A stretch of 64,000 bases of DNA from Paraescarpia echinospica (taxonomy: Eukaryota > Annelida > Polychaeta > Sabellida > Siboglinidae). Within the stretch, counting starts at the first letter, position 1. Each line of letters begins with the position of its first letter. Below are positions 20,395 through 33,345 of the stretch, piece by piece. The notes beneath the pieces are model-generated. The model saw nothing but the letters and a program-made list of their open reading frames with translations, had not been told where the DNA came from and made no database searches. The stretch spans positions 86,839,759-86,903,758 of the forward strand of contig CM034531.1 in NCBI GenBank assembly GCA_020002185.1. The letters are read 5' to 3'. Made by a program: the position numbers and the translations under genes.

Positions 20395-20830
20395 AAGCAT
20401 GCTTTACACCAGGCACCGGGGCGATGCTGATGCCAAGGCCGTATTTTATTGCTTGCGATATAAATCGCAAGCGACATGGGTCGCGAGTATACACGACGTG
20501 CGGTATACATAGCAAGCAATATGGGTCGCGTCTACACGACGCAATGTGGTTGCTTAAGACGAGATGTGTCACCTGACCACAAGGAGTCACGTGCCGTTAC
20601 GCATCAACGCAGCCATAAGTACTAGGGAAGGCTATTCTATTTCTAGACGCGTCACGTGTGTTAGCTGTGATTGGAGAGATTACAAGCGACGAGGCGACGG
20701 TCGCCAGGAAATAGAGCCAGTTATATCGCAATCTACCGCGTCGTGGCGACGAAGCGATGGCACTGGAAGCGATACAATCGCAGCTGTGTAATATTTACAC
20801 GAGGTGAACAGACTGCAATCAGGTTGCGTG
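20395..20830. repeat. MITE-like segment with ACACGACG/GGGTCGCG repeats
   Basis: The motif ATGGGTCGCG followed by TACACGACG occurs twice (about 20475 and 20520), with GCTTGCGATATAAATCGCAAGC at about 20451-20472 forming a hairpin. The opposite end has TATCGCAATC, CGTCGTGGCGAC and TTTACACGAGG, partly complementary to the left side. Short GTCGC/GCGAC-rich ends with TACAC blocks are typical of PIF/Harbinger-type non-autonomous elements. No clean termini or target-site duplication was found. Confidence 0.35.
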
Positions 20831-21876
20831 CGACGGAATCGCCTCATATACTTTTACGCCGCTTTTACTTTTACTGCCCCACTGCACAACGATCTGCACA
20901 ACACGAATTGCGTTATTGGGTCATCTCAGTACCCACGATTGACACCTTACCGACGTCATCCTCGTTCCGATGATAATACCACGCCATCGTCGAGAGTTCG
21001 ATTACAGAGGAATGTACGTTGCATAGGCACCATCGATATTTACTTCACACTCTCAATGTTTACATTCTGCCAATTCAAACTCAACGATGGGAACTATGTC
21101 CTTTATCGTTGCAGCCGGTTGTTTAAAACAACCGAAGTTTGGACGCGATGACTGGTTCATAACAGCATATCTCTGTCATAATTCAACACGAGCGATTATA
21201 AAATAAAAAACGTACGGCTTTATTGCACAGTATATTGCACACGTGTATATCTATTACGTCCTAACATTACAATATTATGTTAGTCGCCCAGAGAAAGCCT
21301 ACGGTATTTTGTCATTGTTGCACCACATTATTGGATGTCCTTTATATGTAGAAATTAGTGACCACGAAGGTACATTGTTCTGAAAAACACTGCCGGTTTG
21401 CCTTTAACAGACACGCAGACGAACCTTGCGTTGCACTCCGACTAGCGCTGCTTGCAACGTGCTCACTTGCATTTCAACTTCGAAGCACGAACGTTCCAAT
21501 ACGACTAAATGTTCTGCAGAGATTGAAATATATTATAAGTTTCACAAATTGATGTTCGATTAAAGCCATTTGAATACTCATTAGCTTGTGCTGCCATACG
21601 TGTGTTTAATTAAGTACAGTCGGTGAAATAAGTAGGTGAAATAAGTAGGTGAAGTAAGACGGACAAAACAGGTAATATGAACCCTCATATCTGATCGTAT
21701 ACGATGTGAGCGACGCAATGTACAATACTTAATTAAAATAATATCATGGCTTGATAAGAACAAACAACAATTATTTCCCAAAAATATATAAAAACTTGAA
21801 AACATTCGTATTAAAGAATCACTCCTTCGGAAGATCATACGTAGTTATAACGTTTATTGTGAATATCTACTACAGT
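20831..21876. other. No gene recognised
   Basis: Open frames up to 115 codons on the plus strand lack any recognisable motif and have no homologue elsewhere in the window. Confidence 0.45.
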
Positions 21877-22145
21877 GTACTATTACTACTATTACTACTA
21901 CTACTACTATTACTACTACTACTACTACCATACTTACTACTATTACTACTACTAATACTAGTACTACTAGTGCTGCTTCTACTGCTGTTGCTGCTGCTAC
22001 TGTTACTGATATTGCTGCCGTTGCTGCTACTACTGCTACAGCTACAGCTACTACTACTAGTACTACTACTACTATTCTATTATTACTAATATCACTACTA
22101 CTACTACTACAAATATTCTACTACTACTACTACTACTACTACTAC
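21877..22145. repeat. (TAC)n trinucleotide tract
   Basis: About 270 bp dominated by TAC/ACT/TGC triplets with scattered interruptions. It produces a long Leu-rich open frame on the plus strand that is not a gene. Confidence 0.95.
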
Positions 22146-23040
22146 AACTATTATATTAGTAGATAATTTGTTTTCCAGTCATTCCGTGTCCTATGTGAGA
22201 TTGATTACTTTTTCATAATAATAACCACCTTTTTTGTTTCTTACAACTCCAGTACTTTTCTGTTACTAGTGACTTTGCCAAATGCTAAGGTCAACAATGT
22301 GCAGAAGTTACCAATCACGTGACCCGCCACAACGAGCCGTGTGTTAAGTCGCGCGAGTCTATTCTGGACACGAACCAAACCGCTGTAGGTCAAAGTCAGT
22401 CAATTTTTTGATTTTGGTAGAAATGCATAACTTATAGCTTGTAACCTCATCTTTCAATGGTTAGGTACCATTTTAAAGCTCATGACACATTCACACAATA
22501 CGTCTTTCAACAAAATCGAACTAGCTAGGTCTACTTTGTTGAAAGCTAGATACAGTCTACAAAATAAAAGTCGAACGTGTAAAGGTACCTTAACAGAAAA
22601 AATTGAACTGTATGGACTACACGTAACACCGTTGGTAGAAAGCAAACACTAACCGGTTAAGTGCTTCTTCAGCGCTGAAACAACGTTGAACATTAGTGCG
22701 CAGTTGCCCAAGGAAACAAATATCAATATTGGTTAATATACCATTTATACATTTATATTTATGCAATGCAACCCGCGAAAAGGAATATACTAATACAGGC
22801 AACATGATGACTAACCAGTGTTCAGAAAACAAAATACAAAACACAATCATGTCAGTGGCACAAATGAACATAATTTATATTATTTACAACTGAAGAAATA
22901 AATACTGTATTACATAAAAATGTACTTACAAATGAAAGATTCTTTATGTCGTCTTTCTCTCTGCAATATGCATAACATGTTTAACGATGTAGTGTAGCGA
23001 TAACATGTACCAAGTGACAAAGACATAGTTAGAGATAGAT
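22146..23040. other. No gene recognised
   Basis: AT-rich sequence with short frames only. A GAACCAAAC and two GTGACC/GTTACC-like motifs are present, with no supportable regulatory role. Confidence 0.45.
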
Positions 23041-23041
23041 C

Positions 23042-23335
<294 letters not shown>

Positions 23336-23339
<4 letters not shown>

Positions 23340-24194
23340 CTGCGCGCACGTGCATATGTTACAATTATTAATATATAACATCGATATTCTGTGAAAATTA
23401 TTCAACTTATAAATGATGCTTTGGCCAGCGTGATTAGACCTTAGAATGTTGTCATAGTCTCATTACGTTTCATGCACAGGCCACATACGAATACTTGTAA
23501 CAAGGCTACCTCTTCAGGGGATGGCGTGTGAGGTTTTAGTATCTGTGGTAGGCCTTTCACTGCCTGCAACAGGTAACAGAACCGCAGCATAGGTTTTACT
23601 TCCGGCACATTAAATTCAAAACTCTACTGTATTGTTTTCAACGTACTTCGTAAAACGCCTATGGTGTGTTCAATCACATCGAAAATAAACAACATGTTTG
23701 ATGTGTTTTATTTATCCATTCGTTGGTTGTTAATATATTATGTTTAACACATTAATGTGGTAACCTAGTGCATGTACATATATGTATAGTTATTATGTAG
23801 TTGACACGTATTATTCAAACCACTGAGGCTACGTTCAAAACACATGAAAAGAATGCTGTACTTAGGTTAGCCAATTTTATGAAGGAAATTGCAAACTTAC
23901 CATTTTTAGAAATAGCACTTTTTGGCGTCTCTCGAAAAGTTGTGTCGGAGAAGTTGCAAATGCAGCTTGCACGAACGTGCGGCGCTTGGCGCAGTTTTTG
24001 AAACGTTTTGCGCCCATTTCACAGCTAAACTGTTTCTTTGGACCTCCTGGTGAAACAATCAACCAGCAATAAAATAGCCACAAGAGTATTACAATCACAT
24101 ATTCCTTTGTACCACATTGAGTGATTTCCTGTCATTACAAAGAACATATTGACACTTGGACAAAGTTCAATCAATCTGGTGGTCTATACATACA
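23336..24194. other. No gene recognised
   Basis: No supportable gene. A frame at 23801-24001 is open for 66 codons but has no recognisable content. Confidence 0.45.
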
Positions 24195-24236
24195 TATATA
24201 CACGTGTATATATATATATATATATATACATATACA

Positions 24237-24329
<93 letters not shown>

Positions 24330-24330
24330 G
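24195..24330. repeat. (TA)n/(CT)n compound microsatellite
   Basis: Alternating (TA)n, (TG)n, (TA)n, (CT)n and (TA)n blocks. Confidence 0.95.
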
Positions 24331-24483
24331 TGTATATAACACAGTGCAAGCTAGAACGGAGATTTCAGTAATGTTCATGTTAATCAGAATTCCTTGTAGC
24401 AAACGACGATGTACAACATTATTCTGCCTATGACCAACACACAACAAATGTTAATTTTTCAGTCATTACAAATACGTTTATAG

Positions 24484-24585
<102 letters not shown>

Positions 24586-24803
24586 ATGCATTATCTAAAC
24601 AACAGCGGATTCCAACAACATGCCAGTAGTTTGGCAAATTAGCCCGTCAATATTATTCAGCTAGATTTTCAAAACAATATTTTCCATTATTAGTGTACAG
24701 TACAGAACATTTGTTTTGTTAAATGTAAACCATAGATGTAATAGACTGATTATTCAATGTTATGCAGTTTTTTTCCCAACTAGTTTTGATCCATATTATT
24801 ATT

Positions 24804-27265
24804 ATTTAACAAGATTTAACAAGATTGCCACCCAGAGAGTTAACTCTAGATGGCAGGTGGACAAGGAAGCCCATTGGTTTATTGAAAGTCCAGCCCTTTT
24901 ATCTACGTGTATCCCGCCCTTCTGAGGTATGTGTCGATTATATTTTTAAACATATTCACGCTACTAGCACTCACACAATCAGCACATAATATGTTCCATT
25001 CATTTACCGCCCTTTGTGAAAATTAGAACTTTCTTATATCTAATCTACACTGCTCCTTTGCTAATGCAACTTCATGTCCTCTAGTTCTTCTATCTTTCTT
25101 AACTGAGAAAACAATATTGATATCAATATTTTCATAACCATTCAATTTTCTAAACACTTCTGTCTGATCTCCTCTCAATCTCTTGGTCTCTAGTATTGTC
25201 AAACCACATCCATTTAGGCGTATTTCATAAATAATATATCTCCGTTTTGTTATCATTACAAATTTCTAGCATATCTATGTCTTTCTTGCGATATGACCTC
25301 CAAGCTTGTATACAATATCAGACTGTTGTTTTGTACAGCGGTATCATTAGTTCTTTTTCTTTATACGCTATATTTCGCTTAATTAGTCCAAGGATTTGAT
25401 TTCCCTTTGACGCTGCAATTCCGCACTGCTCTGAAACCTTCATATCAGCACTAATTGTTAACCCTACGTCCTTTTCTTTTAATTTACAGTAGTATTTAAT
25501 ACAGTACCCCCATTGTATATTCTACATCTTCGTTCCCATGTCCTGTGTGGGGCATTTACATTTCCCAAAATTGAACAACATTTGCCACTTTTCAGACCTT
25601 TTTATTAACCTGGCAAAATCATCTTGTAAAGGCTGTCTATCTCCATCACTTTTAATCCTTCTAAACACGTTTGTATCATCCGCAAATTTCACCACCTTGC
25701 TTATATCATCATCCAAATCGTTGATATATATTAAGAATAATACAGGTCCCAGTACTGATACCTGTGGTACCCCATTCAAAACGGATTTCCAATTTGAAGC
25801 CTCCCCATCAACAACAACCCGTTGTCTTCTGTCAATCAGCGAGTTTTCTATCCAGTTAATTATACCATTTCCTGTACCACGGGCCTTTAGTTTAAACAGT
25901 AATCTTTGATGTGGTAAACATCGAACTAAAATACTCATTCAGGTCTTCTGCCATTAAGAATTTCTCTGATATCTTCTAGAGGACCGACCTTATTTTGAAC
26001 TTTCTGTTTGCTTCGAACATACGCATAAAAACTCTTGCGTTCATGTTTTATATTACAAGCTTAATTTTTGTCATGCCTTCTCTTTGAATTTCTAATTTCA
26101 GCTGTAGCTTGGTTAAGTGCATCTTTATAAATGTTGTAGTATTCATCATTTCCAGTACGTCTATGTGACTTCCACATTATTTGTTTGTTTAATTTTTCTA
26201 ATGGCTTCTTTCGATAAGTGTTTCTTTTTGGACCGTTTCCCTTGTTTTTGTTCAAGGGAAAAGATTTATGGACAATGCACACAACGTTACTGTCTTATAC
26301 TTCAGTGTGTTATTCCAGTCTATCTTTGCTAAATATTTCCTCATGTCCTTATACCTTCCTTTGTGGAAATTTCTCCTATACTGCTTTTTATTGTTCATTT
26401 CCGATTTTACTTTGATGGTAAAATGTATCTGGTTGTGATCGCTACTCCCCAGTGGCTCGACATTGTCAAGTAATTCATTCTGTGAGGACAAAACTTTGTT
26501 TAATACATTCTCACCCATAGTTGGTTCTAGCACAATTTGAGAAAGGAAACTATCTTGAACTAAAATTAAAAACTTGTGGTCCTCACTCCCCATACACTAT
26601 AGAGATTACCATTGTATATGCCCATGGTTAAAATCCCCCGTAATAATACAGTCCCATTTGCTCACTTCGCTTATAGCGTTTTGTACTTTTTCCATTCTTT
26701 TTTATGCTTATAGCAGAGACATGCTTAAAGCATATCGGAATCGGAATCGGAAGTGTTTATTTGACCAAGCATATAAAATAATAAAGTAACCCAGCCTTTA
26801 ACGTTGAGTTTCCTGTAACTATGTTACATAAATCAGCTTCTTCGCAATCTGCTTCTCTTTCTAAATGTATTTCGTAAGCCTGGGTAGATGCTTTAATATA
26901 TCTATATATATATATATAAATGATTCCATCTCCCCTTCTTCCTATTCTATCTTTCCTAAACATTACATATATTGTCAGTCCCAATTCGGCATCTGATATA
27001 TCGGTGGTGGCCCATGATTCGGTTATACCTATTATGTGAGGGTCAATATTTTCTACCATGATGTTTAGTTCATTTCTTTTGTTTACTATACTACAATCAC
27101 ATTTATATCTAGCTTCAGAATAATTGTCCAGACTGTTCTTTGCTGATTTGTTTGTGCTGTCTTATATATGCCTCCAATTTCAGGCTTCTCTGTGAGTCCC
27201 CCTGCAAATCTAGTTTAAATAGATCCAAACGGTCCCACTCCCATTATGTTGTGCTTTAATATATT
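24804..27265 (-). pseudogene. CR1-like LINE copy 1, internally deleted
   Basis: The minus strand encodes, from right to left: the endonuclease (frame 26757-27059 with ITESWATTDISDAELGL, frame 26252-26593 with GSEDHKFLILVQDSFLSQ and SDHNQIHFTIKV), part of the RT (25522-25938, with GVPQVSVLGPVLFLIYINDL and FADDTNVFRRI), and the C-terminal LETKRLRGDQTEVFRKLNGY (25023-25256). Compared with copy 2 it lacks about 550 bp of RT at about 25917, and PQG of the RT is PQV. It extends about 200 bp further 5' than copy 2. The 3' end has two TTGTTAAATC units (24804-24825). It is non-functional. Confidence 0.85.
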
Positions 27266-27429
27266 GTACGAAATATTCCATCAACATTGAATATTGGGCC
27301 CTGAACACGCCGGCTGCGAATATTTTACCTAACGATGTGAAGGGGTATACTTATATTATTTCCAACTCCAATGGGAAAGTCCCGGATCTTTCAGTCTCGA
27401 TATTTAAATCTCGAACATGTGGTTAGGTA

Positions 27430-28140
27430 TACATTGATTGGAGTCATACCTAGATCAAGTTCCTGAGACATTCTGTCGATGAGTTCAAGTGCTACTAGTT
27501 GAGTGGAGTGTTTTTCTATAAAACCATATTGTCTATTGTAATTTCAAATATTTTTGGAGATTGATGGTAATATGGAGATTGGACGATAGTTATCAAGTAA
27601 TGTCCTGTCGCTTTTTTTATTTTAGCAATTTTTAGTGGGTCAGGAAAAATGTCAGTTGCTTGTGACTGATTAATTGTGATGGTGAGAGTTTAGCAAATTT
27701 CTTGTTTTATTACTTTTAGTAATTTAATGGAAATGCCATCATTACAACAACTAGGTTTAGGTTTTAAGGTTGGTTTGAATGCTAAATTATGTAATATCGG
27801 ATTATGTAGGTAATCCATGACATTTGCGTTGTTTTTATTAGTTATCTTAGCTGCTAGCTTAGGTCCTATATTTGTAAAAAAAAACAATTACATTTGTTAG
27901 CAATGACATTGGTATCACTTATCACTTTATTGTCAATCAGAAATTGATAAGGAAATTCCAATTTCTTCGATGTCCGATTAATTACTAACTTGTTTGATAG
28001 TACACCATGTTTGCTTAATGACATTCTTACATTTTTAAAACGATATTTTTTTGCATTACGAATTAGTTTTTTCAGAATTATCTGGTAAGTGGCTAAGTTA
28101 GTTTTACGATTTACATCAAGGTTGTTTGTTCTTTAAACCT
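27430..28140 (-). pseudogene. LINE D fragment (Jockey-like), linker to RT start
   Basis: Minus-strand frames carry LDVNRKTNLATYQIILKKLI with RNAKKYRFKNVR (about 28050-28120), then ANKCNCF, then FTNIGPKLAAKI (about 27870), PSCCNDGISIKLLKVIKQE (about 27720) and weak RT blocks to about 27430. The order equals the linker-finger region of LINE E (ILKKNIRTAKQMYFESRF, NNFFTSIGQ, SSGYDGISCKLLKII) but from a different, older family. No catalytic palm is left. Confidence 0.65.
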
Positions 28141-30382
28141 ACATGGTGGTGTATCCGGAATCAAAATAATCTGGCCAGAAACATCTCTCGTGGGGTTCTA
28201 GGCCCAAGTGTCCGCTGGTCGTCTAAATGTTAAGTGATAATTGGCACTTACGGTATTTTGCTAGAACATCGTCAGAAATGTAGTTGAAAGCAATTACTTC
28301 TAACGTGATGACAGTGACGGCGAAGAGACACAGAGACGACGGGTCGATAGCCGTGTCGCCGATTGCCTTGAACAGTCCGACCTTGGGAACTGCGCCGATC
28401 TACAATGAATCACGTGACAACCGAGAGGGCCGCACGCTTGCTAGCCAGAAGTGCCAAGTCTACTGCTTTGGCGGCAATAGCCATGTTTTTCTGTGTTTTG
28501 GGGGATACTCTCACGGTCTACCACCACAAATTTACTGCCAGACCAATATTTACCGATAATAATTTTCTCATTTTAAGTCATTATAAACTGGTGAATAACA
28601 TAATTATTAATTAATTAACCAACATTTTACGTTGACAATTCATCAAGAATAAGTGAATTTACGCTAGAATTGAACAGTTACCCGCCAATGGAGCGATTCC
28701 CTTTTCCGCATGCACTCCGCCTAACAACTGCAGCGCGAGGCTCGTGGCGCCAGGTCCTCGTGTACCGCCACCACATCACGAAACAGATAGATCTACCGCT
28801 TTTGGGGTGATACAACTTGGCACCCTTTGCGCGCTGACGAAGGTACCGCAAAGGTCACAAAGGTTCAGTTGGGCACAACAATAGATTCTTAAAGGTAACT
28901 TTTATATAACATACGAACGAAACAATACGAACGTAGCATAATCCGAAATCAATATGCATGAGTTATATACCTCTAATATGTAACTAAGAAAATATACGCG
29001 GCACAAGTGATATGTAGATTGTACCATCCGATACGACTAATACCCCAGGAACACAGGTTCCCTAAAAATCATATTGCGTGCGCGCCTACGTCACGTCAAT
29101 GACAGGGCTCGTCAGACGAAACGGACGTATTCCGTAAGACGATTTCCGGTCAAACTTACCGGTTTGGCCCTGAGGTCCGATCGGTGCACCGGGTTATGGA
29201 GCAGTCCGACGAGTACATCCGTAAGCATGTCTAGGTCTGGCGGTGACCTTTTAGCAGCCATCTTTGCATTGACGTGTGCGATTCGCCAATTCCCGTTGTC
29301 GCTATGTTGTTACGTAGACGAGAATTGTTTGAACACGTGACACGGCGTGTACGTAACATATGTTCGCGTATATGTTTGACTTTCCTGAAGGATCTGGGAG
29401 GTCGTCCTGGGTTGCGTGTGGAAGCATGTGGATGGTTCAAGAAATACACTCAACATGTTAACTTGTTTGTCCCGTGTTGCATAGTTTCTGCTTAATTTGT
29501 CAAAATTTGTAATCTGGCGGCTCTTCATTTGTAAGTAGATTTAACCACGTAGTCAAATTCATGTCTACGTGATGTTGTCGCTTCCTTAAACACAAACAAC
29601 AAAGTACATTTTAGATGTAGGATACCGATCAACAGTAAGTCAGCATATTCAAGTCCCATTCATTTATTTTTAAAGTGTATTACAATAAAGGTGTCCGATA
29701 TTTCATCAAAAGCAGATGTCAACATACGATTAACCATAAACTACTAAACACAGAGGGGTTTATAGTTGTGTATGCAAACTTCGTATAAAGTCCAATTCCG
29801 TGGCAACTTGGTATTCTGGGTTTTTTGCTTGACTCAATGCCTGACATTGGTTAAAGTTTGCTTAGCTCGTACTTGCTATTGTCAATACGCCTGGTTGACT
29901 TACCGGTGTCACCATAACGATCATTCAGTGTAAACCTTGCAATGCAATGCAATTAAGCTGGATGCACTACATCAATGTAAATGACATGGTGCACGAAATT
30001 GGGCAGGGCGAACTGTCTTTGGCGTGTTTGTGTTGACTTCGACTATGAATGTCACTCCACACTTCTTACCTCATTCACGTCGAAGAAGACGTCTTGTATC
30101 AAACAAAAGGATGGCAGGCAACACTGTTCACAAACACATATGCTGTATGTTGCCCATGATCAGTCATAGCGCTGAAACACATTTTACAATGCACCACGTT
30201 GACTTGACTTGAGTACTTTTTAGGATAAAATCACGAGATGTGTCAATATGAATATTACCGTCAGTGAACTCAGCTTTGTCGGCATCCGTGTCCAGGTTTT
30301 CACGATAGTTACTCCTACGATGTAAAACGACAGGGTGGGGCAATCTGCGTCGTGTTTGAAGTCGGTATAAGGCGTATTAAAC
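28141..30382. other. No gene recognised except a candidate exon at 29160-29261
   Basis: GC-richer than average around 28700-29350, with several CpG dinucleotides and GATGGCTGC-type start contexts, which could mark a promoter region. No domain was recognised on either strand. Confidence 0.4.
29160..29261 (-). CDS. Candidate first coding exon, 34 codons
   Basis: On the minus strand ATG at 29261 lies in an AAGATGGCTGC context, close to the animal start consensus. It opens 34 codons (begins MAAKRSPPDLDMLTDVLVGL) ending exactly at a consensus donor (CCG|GTAAGT, intron from 29159). Bases upstream are CpG-rich. The peptide has no recognised domain and the next exon was not found, so this is a prediction from start and splice signals only. 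Confidence 0.3.
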
Positions 30383-30525
30383 GCGTTCCCTCACTCCCTT
30401 CCTCCCTCCGTCCCTCCGTCCATTCCTCCCTCTCTCCCTCCATCCCTCACTCCCTCTCTCTCTGTCCGTTCTTCCATCCGTATGTCTACCTGTATGTCTG
30501 TCTCCCTCTCTCCCCCCCCTCTGTA
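30383..30525. repeat. Polypyrimidine (CCTCCCTC)n-like tract
   Basis: About 140 bp of nearly pure C/T on the plus strand (CCTCCCTC, TCTCCCTC and CCTCCGTC units). Such homopurine-homopyrimidine mirror-like tracts can adopt triplex structure; this is inference from composition. Confidence 0.85.
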
Positions 30526-30923
30526 TAAGGTCCAAATGTTTAACCTGATGTTTTGTCTTGTATATATCTGCTGAACGTTTTATTTGTTTATACGTTTGTC
30601 TTTTGAACGTGTCGTCTTTGCTTCTTTGAGTGGTATTTCATTTTGTATGTCTGTTGTTTCGTGTTTCATATCTGTTGGACATTAGATTTTTCTGGATGTT
30701 TGTCTTTTTGAACGTGTTAACTTTGGACCCATTATACATAAATTTTAAAGTCCTACCCATCATTCGTGTCATAGTTTGACCTATCAAGAAGCAAAAATGC
30801 TATGATAGAAAAACAACTATGTCCAAACTATATAAGGAAAATCACGTGACATTCCAAGAGGCAGCCATCTGTTCGTGGTTCACTTCCAGTGGTGCGGCCA
30901 TGAGACTCGTAGGAGGTATCGCT

Positions 30924-31572
30924 TCATTTAACACGAAAGCATATGTATATGAAGCGGCACGACTCATCACACCCTCGCCAGTTCCCTCCCTTCTCACACA
31001 GGTTCCTAAAGAGATGTCTGTACTGCAACAGCTTAGTCGCCTCTATGATATTCTCTGGTTTCAACGCATAGACCAAACTGTACATATCAAATGCTTTTGA
31101 CGTACCACATGTAGAATGTCCGAATTTAAGATTTCGGTTTTGGAGCAACGCATACTGCTGACACCCAATTTTCCCCTTCACGACGTACTGTCAGGGCCAT
31201 ATCTGGCTGTGCCAAGCTGACTTCGGGCAGGACGGAATATAAATCGACATATTCGCCCGACAAGTTTTTAACTAGCAATTTCTCGGGAACATGACTGTGC
31301 AAAGGCAATGCATTTGTGATCATCTTAGACACTCTAGTCTGCGCTGCGGTCGGACAGCTACTGCCTCCGCCATACTCTGAACTGAAGGCCAAGGGGCAAC
31401 CATGCCTGACCCTTGGATGGTTGCTGCCGATCGCCGCTGGCAGTCCCGCAGCCTGTAGGGGTCCAGGTGCAGACGCAATAGGTGCTGCCACCTGCTGGGT
31501 TGGTGGTTCGCTCATCGTTATTGCAAACCCCGACGGTACTGCCTCATGTTGGGTCGCTGGTGGGTCCGCCAC
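30924..31572 (-). pseudogene. gag-like ORF remnant, DIRS/Ngaro-type or similar element
   Basis: Minus-strand frame 31126-31572 starts in a Pro/Ala/Gln-rich segment, then reads NALPLHSHVPEKL, SGEYVDLYSVLP and VSAVCVAPKPKS. An overlapping frame (30924-31181) continues with TSKAFDMYSLVYALKP, ATKLLQYRHLFRNL and GGNWRGCDESCRF. The succession HVPEKL...GEYVDL-x-x-LLP...AF-x-x-Y...LLKY-x-x-IR...W-x-x-YDE-x-FR is one I associate with the first ORF of tyrosine-recombinase retrotransposons in invertebrates (from memory, not verified). No recombinase or reverse transcriptase was seen nearby, so it is an isolated remnant with one frameshift. Confidence 0.4.
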
Positions 31573-32559
31573 CTGTTGTCCAGTTGGGTGTCACGAAGAA
31601 AAATGCAGTGTATTTTTTAGAAATGTTTTTTTAAACAAAATTCACATGCTTAGACATAAGTGCATTTGAGTAGAGAGATTTGCATGTGTGATTGTAGAAG
31701 GTGTTGACTGTAAAATGGTGGATTTCTAGATGATTTGAATAAGCGGAAGGATATTTGGCTGCAATTTGCCTGTGTGACCTGTTTGCGGAGTAATTCTTGC
31801 CGGCATTTGTAAATATTGACGGGTGTCACACATACATGCATTTTACGAGAGCTAGAAGTATGCATTTTTTTCAGTATGTCAATGATATGATGACAACAGC
31901 AGGTGAGAAGTTTAAGTCATTTTATAGGTCACGTTTTCTTACAGTTTCGTTCCCATACTTGTGAAAATGTAAGTTTGATGTCGTTTTGCCAAGATAATTT
32001 ATTACATTTCTACTTTTAAAATACGTAAAAAAAGCATCAATGTTTGTCCAGCTCATGTGCCCCCAGAGCTTAGAAGACACCCACCCTCCAATTTCGAATG
32101 TTCGGATGTTTCCGTGAGCAGCTTCGGCAATATAAGTCTGTTACTGTTGTCAGTATTACATGATGATTAGCAGAGAGCTGTTTTTTCGTTTAGGGGTACG
32201 CATTTTCAAAAAACATTGTACGTGAGACCAACATCCCACACATACAAGTTAAAGCTAATGTAATATATTTATTACATCCTGAATTGCATTGCATTCAGTT
32301 TCTTGTAACATTATGAAATAATATAATAAATGTGTTTTGACATGTTCTGTTTTAGCAGAATCATTTATACAAGTATAGTAGACCTGAAATATAATTTCTC
32401 GTCTTTAAATCATAATACATATTAATCAGTATTCTTGCCATAGAATATGATTTTATTAAGTTAAAATGTTATTGTCCAGCTTAGAACAATGGCATAATAT
32501 ATTAATGAAGGAAGTTTTTCATATAATAATTGTTTTAAAATAAAAACACAAGAATCACT
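31573..32559. other. No gene recognised; AT-rich
   Basis: AT content rises steadily towards the satellite at 32560. No supportable frame. Confidence 0.5.
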
Positions 32560-33345
32560 TCAAAATAACATTGTTCCATCTACAAAACTGTAATGCACAT
32601 TTGATTATTGGGCTACTTAGCTTTCATTTGATCGATTATACACTGTGCTCAGTGCAAATTACCGGCCTATATAGTTCACCCTGGTCAATCAATTAATAAA
32701 TAATTGTATTATCTACAACAAAGAACACATATAATTGAGGAAATCCTCAGATTTCGATTTCAATTACACACTATGACCGTTGTAAAATAATCAATCTTGT
32801 TAGTAATTGATTAATATTGTTTTATGAATTAATTAATTAATGCATTCTTCTGTCTACACAAATGGTATACATACATTGAATGCTGAACCACGCAATTTTA
32901 ATTTGCTATATTACACTTATCACTACAAAATGTGATTTTCTTGTATTAATTAATTAATTAATATTGTTCTATTAATAATTTTTTTGTCTACTCGAATTGT
33001 AGGTATATATTGATTGCTGAGCGCTTCAGCTTTTATTTGCTGTATTACACGCAGTAATCACTAAAACATTCATCTTGTTTTTAATTAATTAATGTCCTTA
33101 TATTAATTAATTTATTAACATATTGTTCCGTCTACACATATGGCATACATATATTAAATGCTGAGCTATGCAGATTGAATTTGCCATATTACACACTGAT
33201 AACTATACAAATGTTATATTGTTCTATTAATTAGTTATTAATTATATTTTAATTAATTACTATAGTGTCCCGTAAACAAACATTTACTCTTTCGTTGCTG
33301 ATCTCCCCAGATTACATTTGCTAGATTAAACACGATATGTGCAAA
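32560..33345. repeat. Diverged tandem satellite, about 140-bp unit, five to six copies
   Basis: Units share the order TTAATTAAT...ATTGTTC..TCTAC.CA.AT....ATATA..GAATGCTGA....CAG.TT..ATTTGC..TATTACAC....ATCACTA.AA. Corresponding points lie near 32574, 32703, 32838, 32978, 33122 and 33264, giving spacings of 129-144 bp. Copies are strongly diverged, so the array is old. Confidence 0.75.

Noticed and set aside
21751..22089. Leu-rich 112-codon ORF resembling a membrane protein
   Set aside because: Encoded almost entirely by the (TAC)n tract.
31316..31669. Plus-strand 117-codon ORF
   Set aside because: Opposite-strand shadow of the gag-like frame; its own peptide has no recognisable motif.
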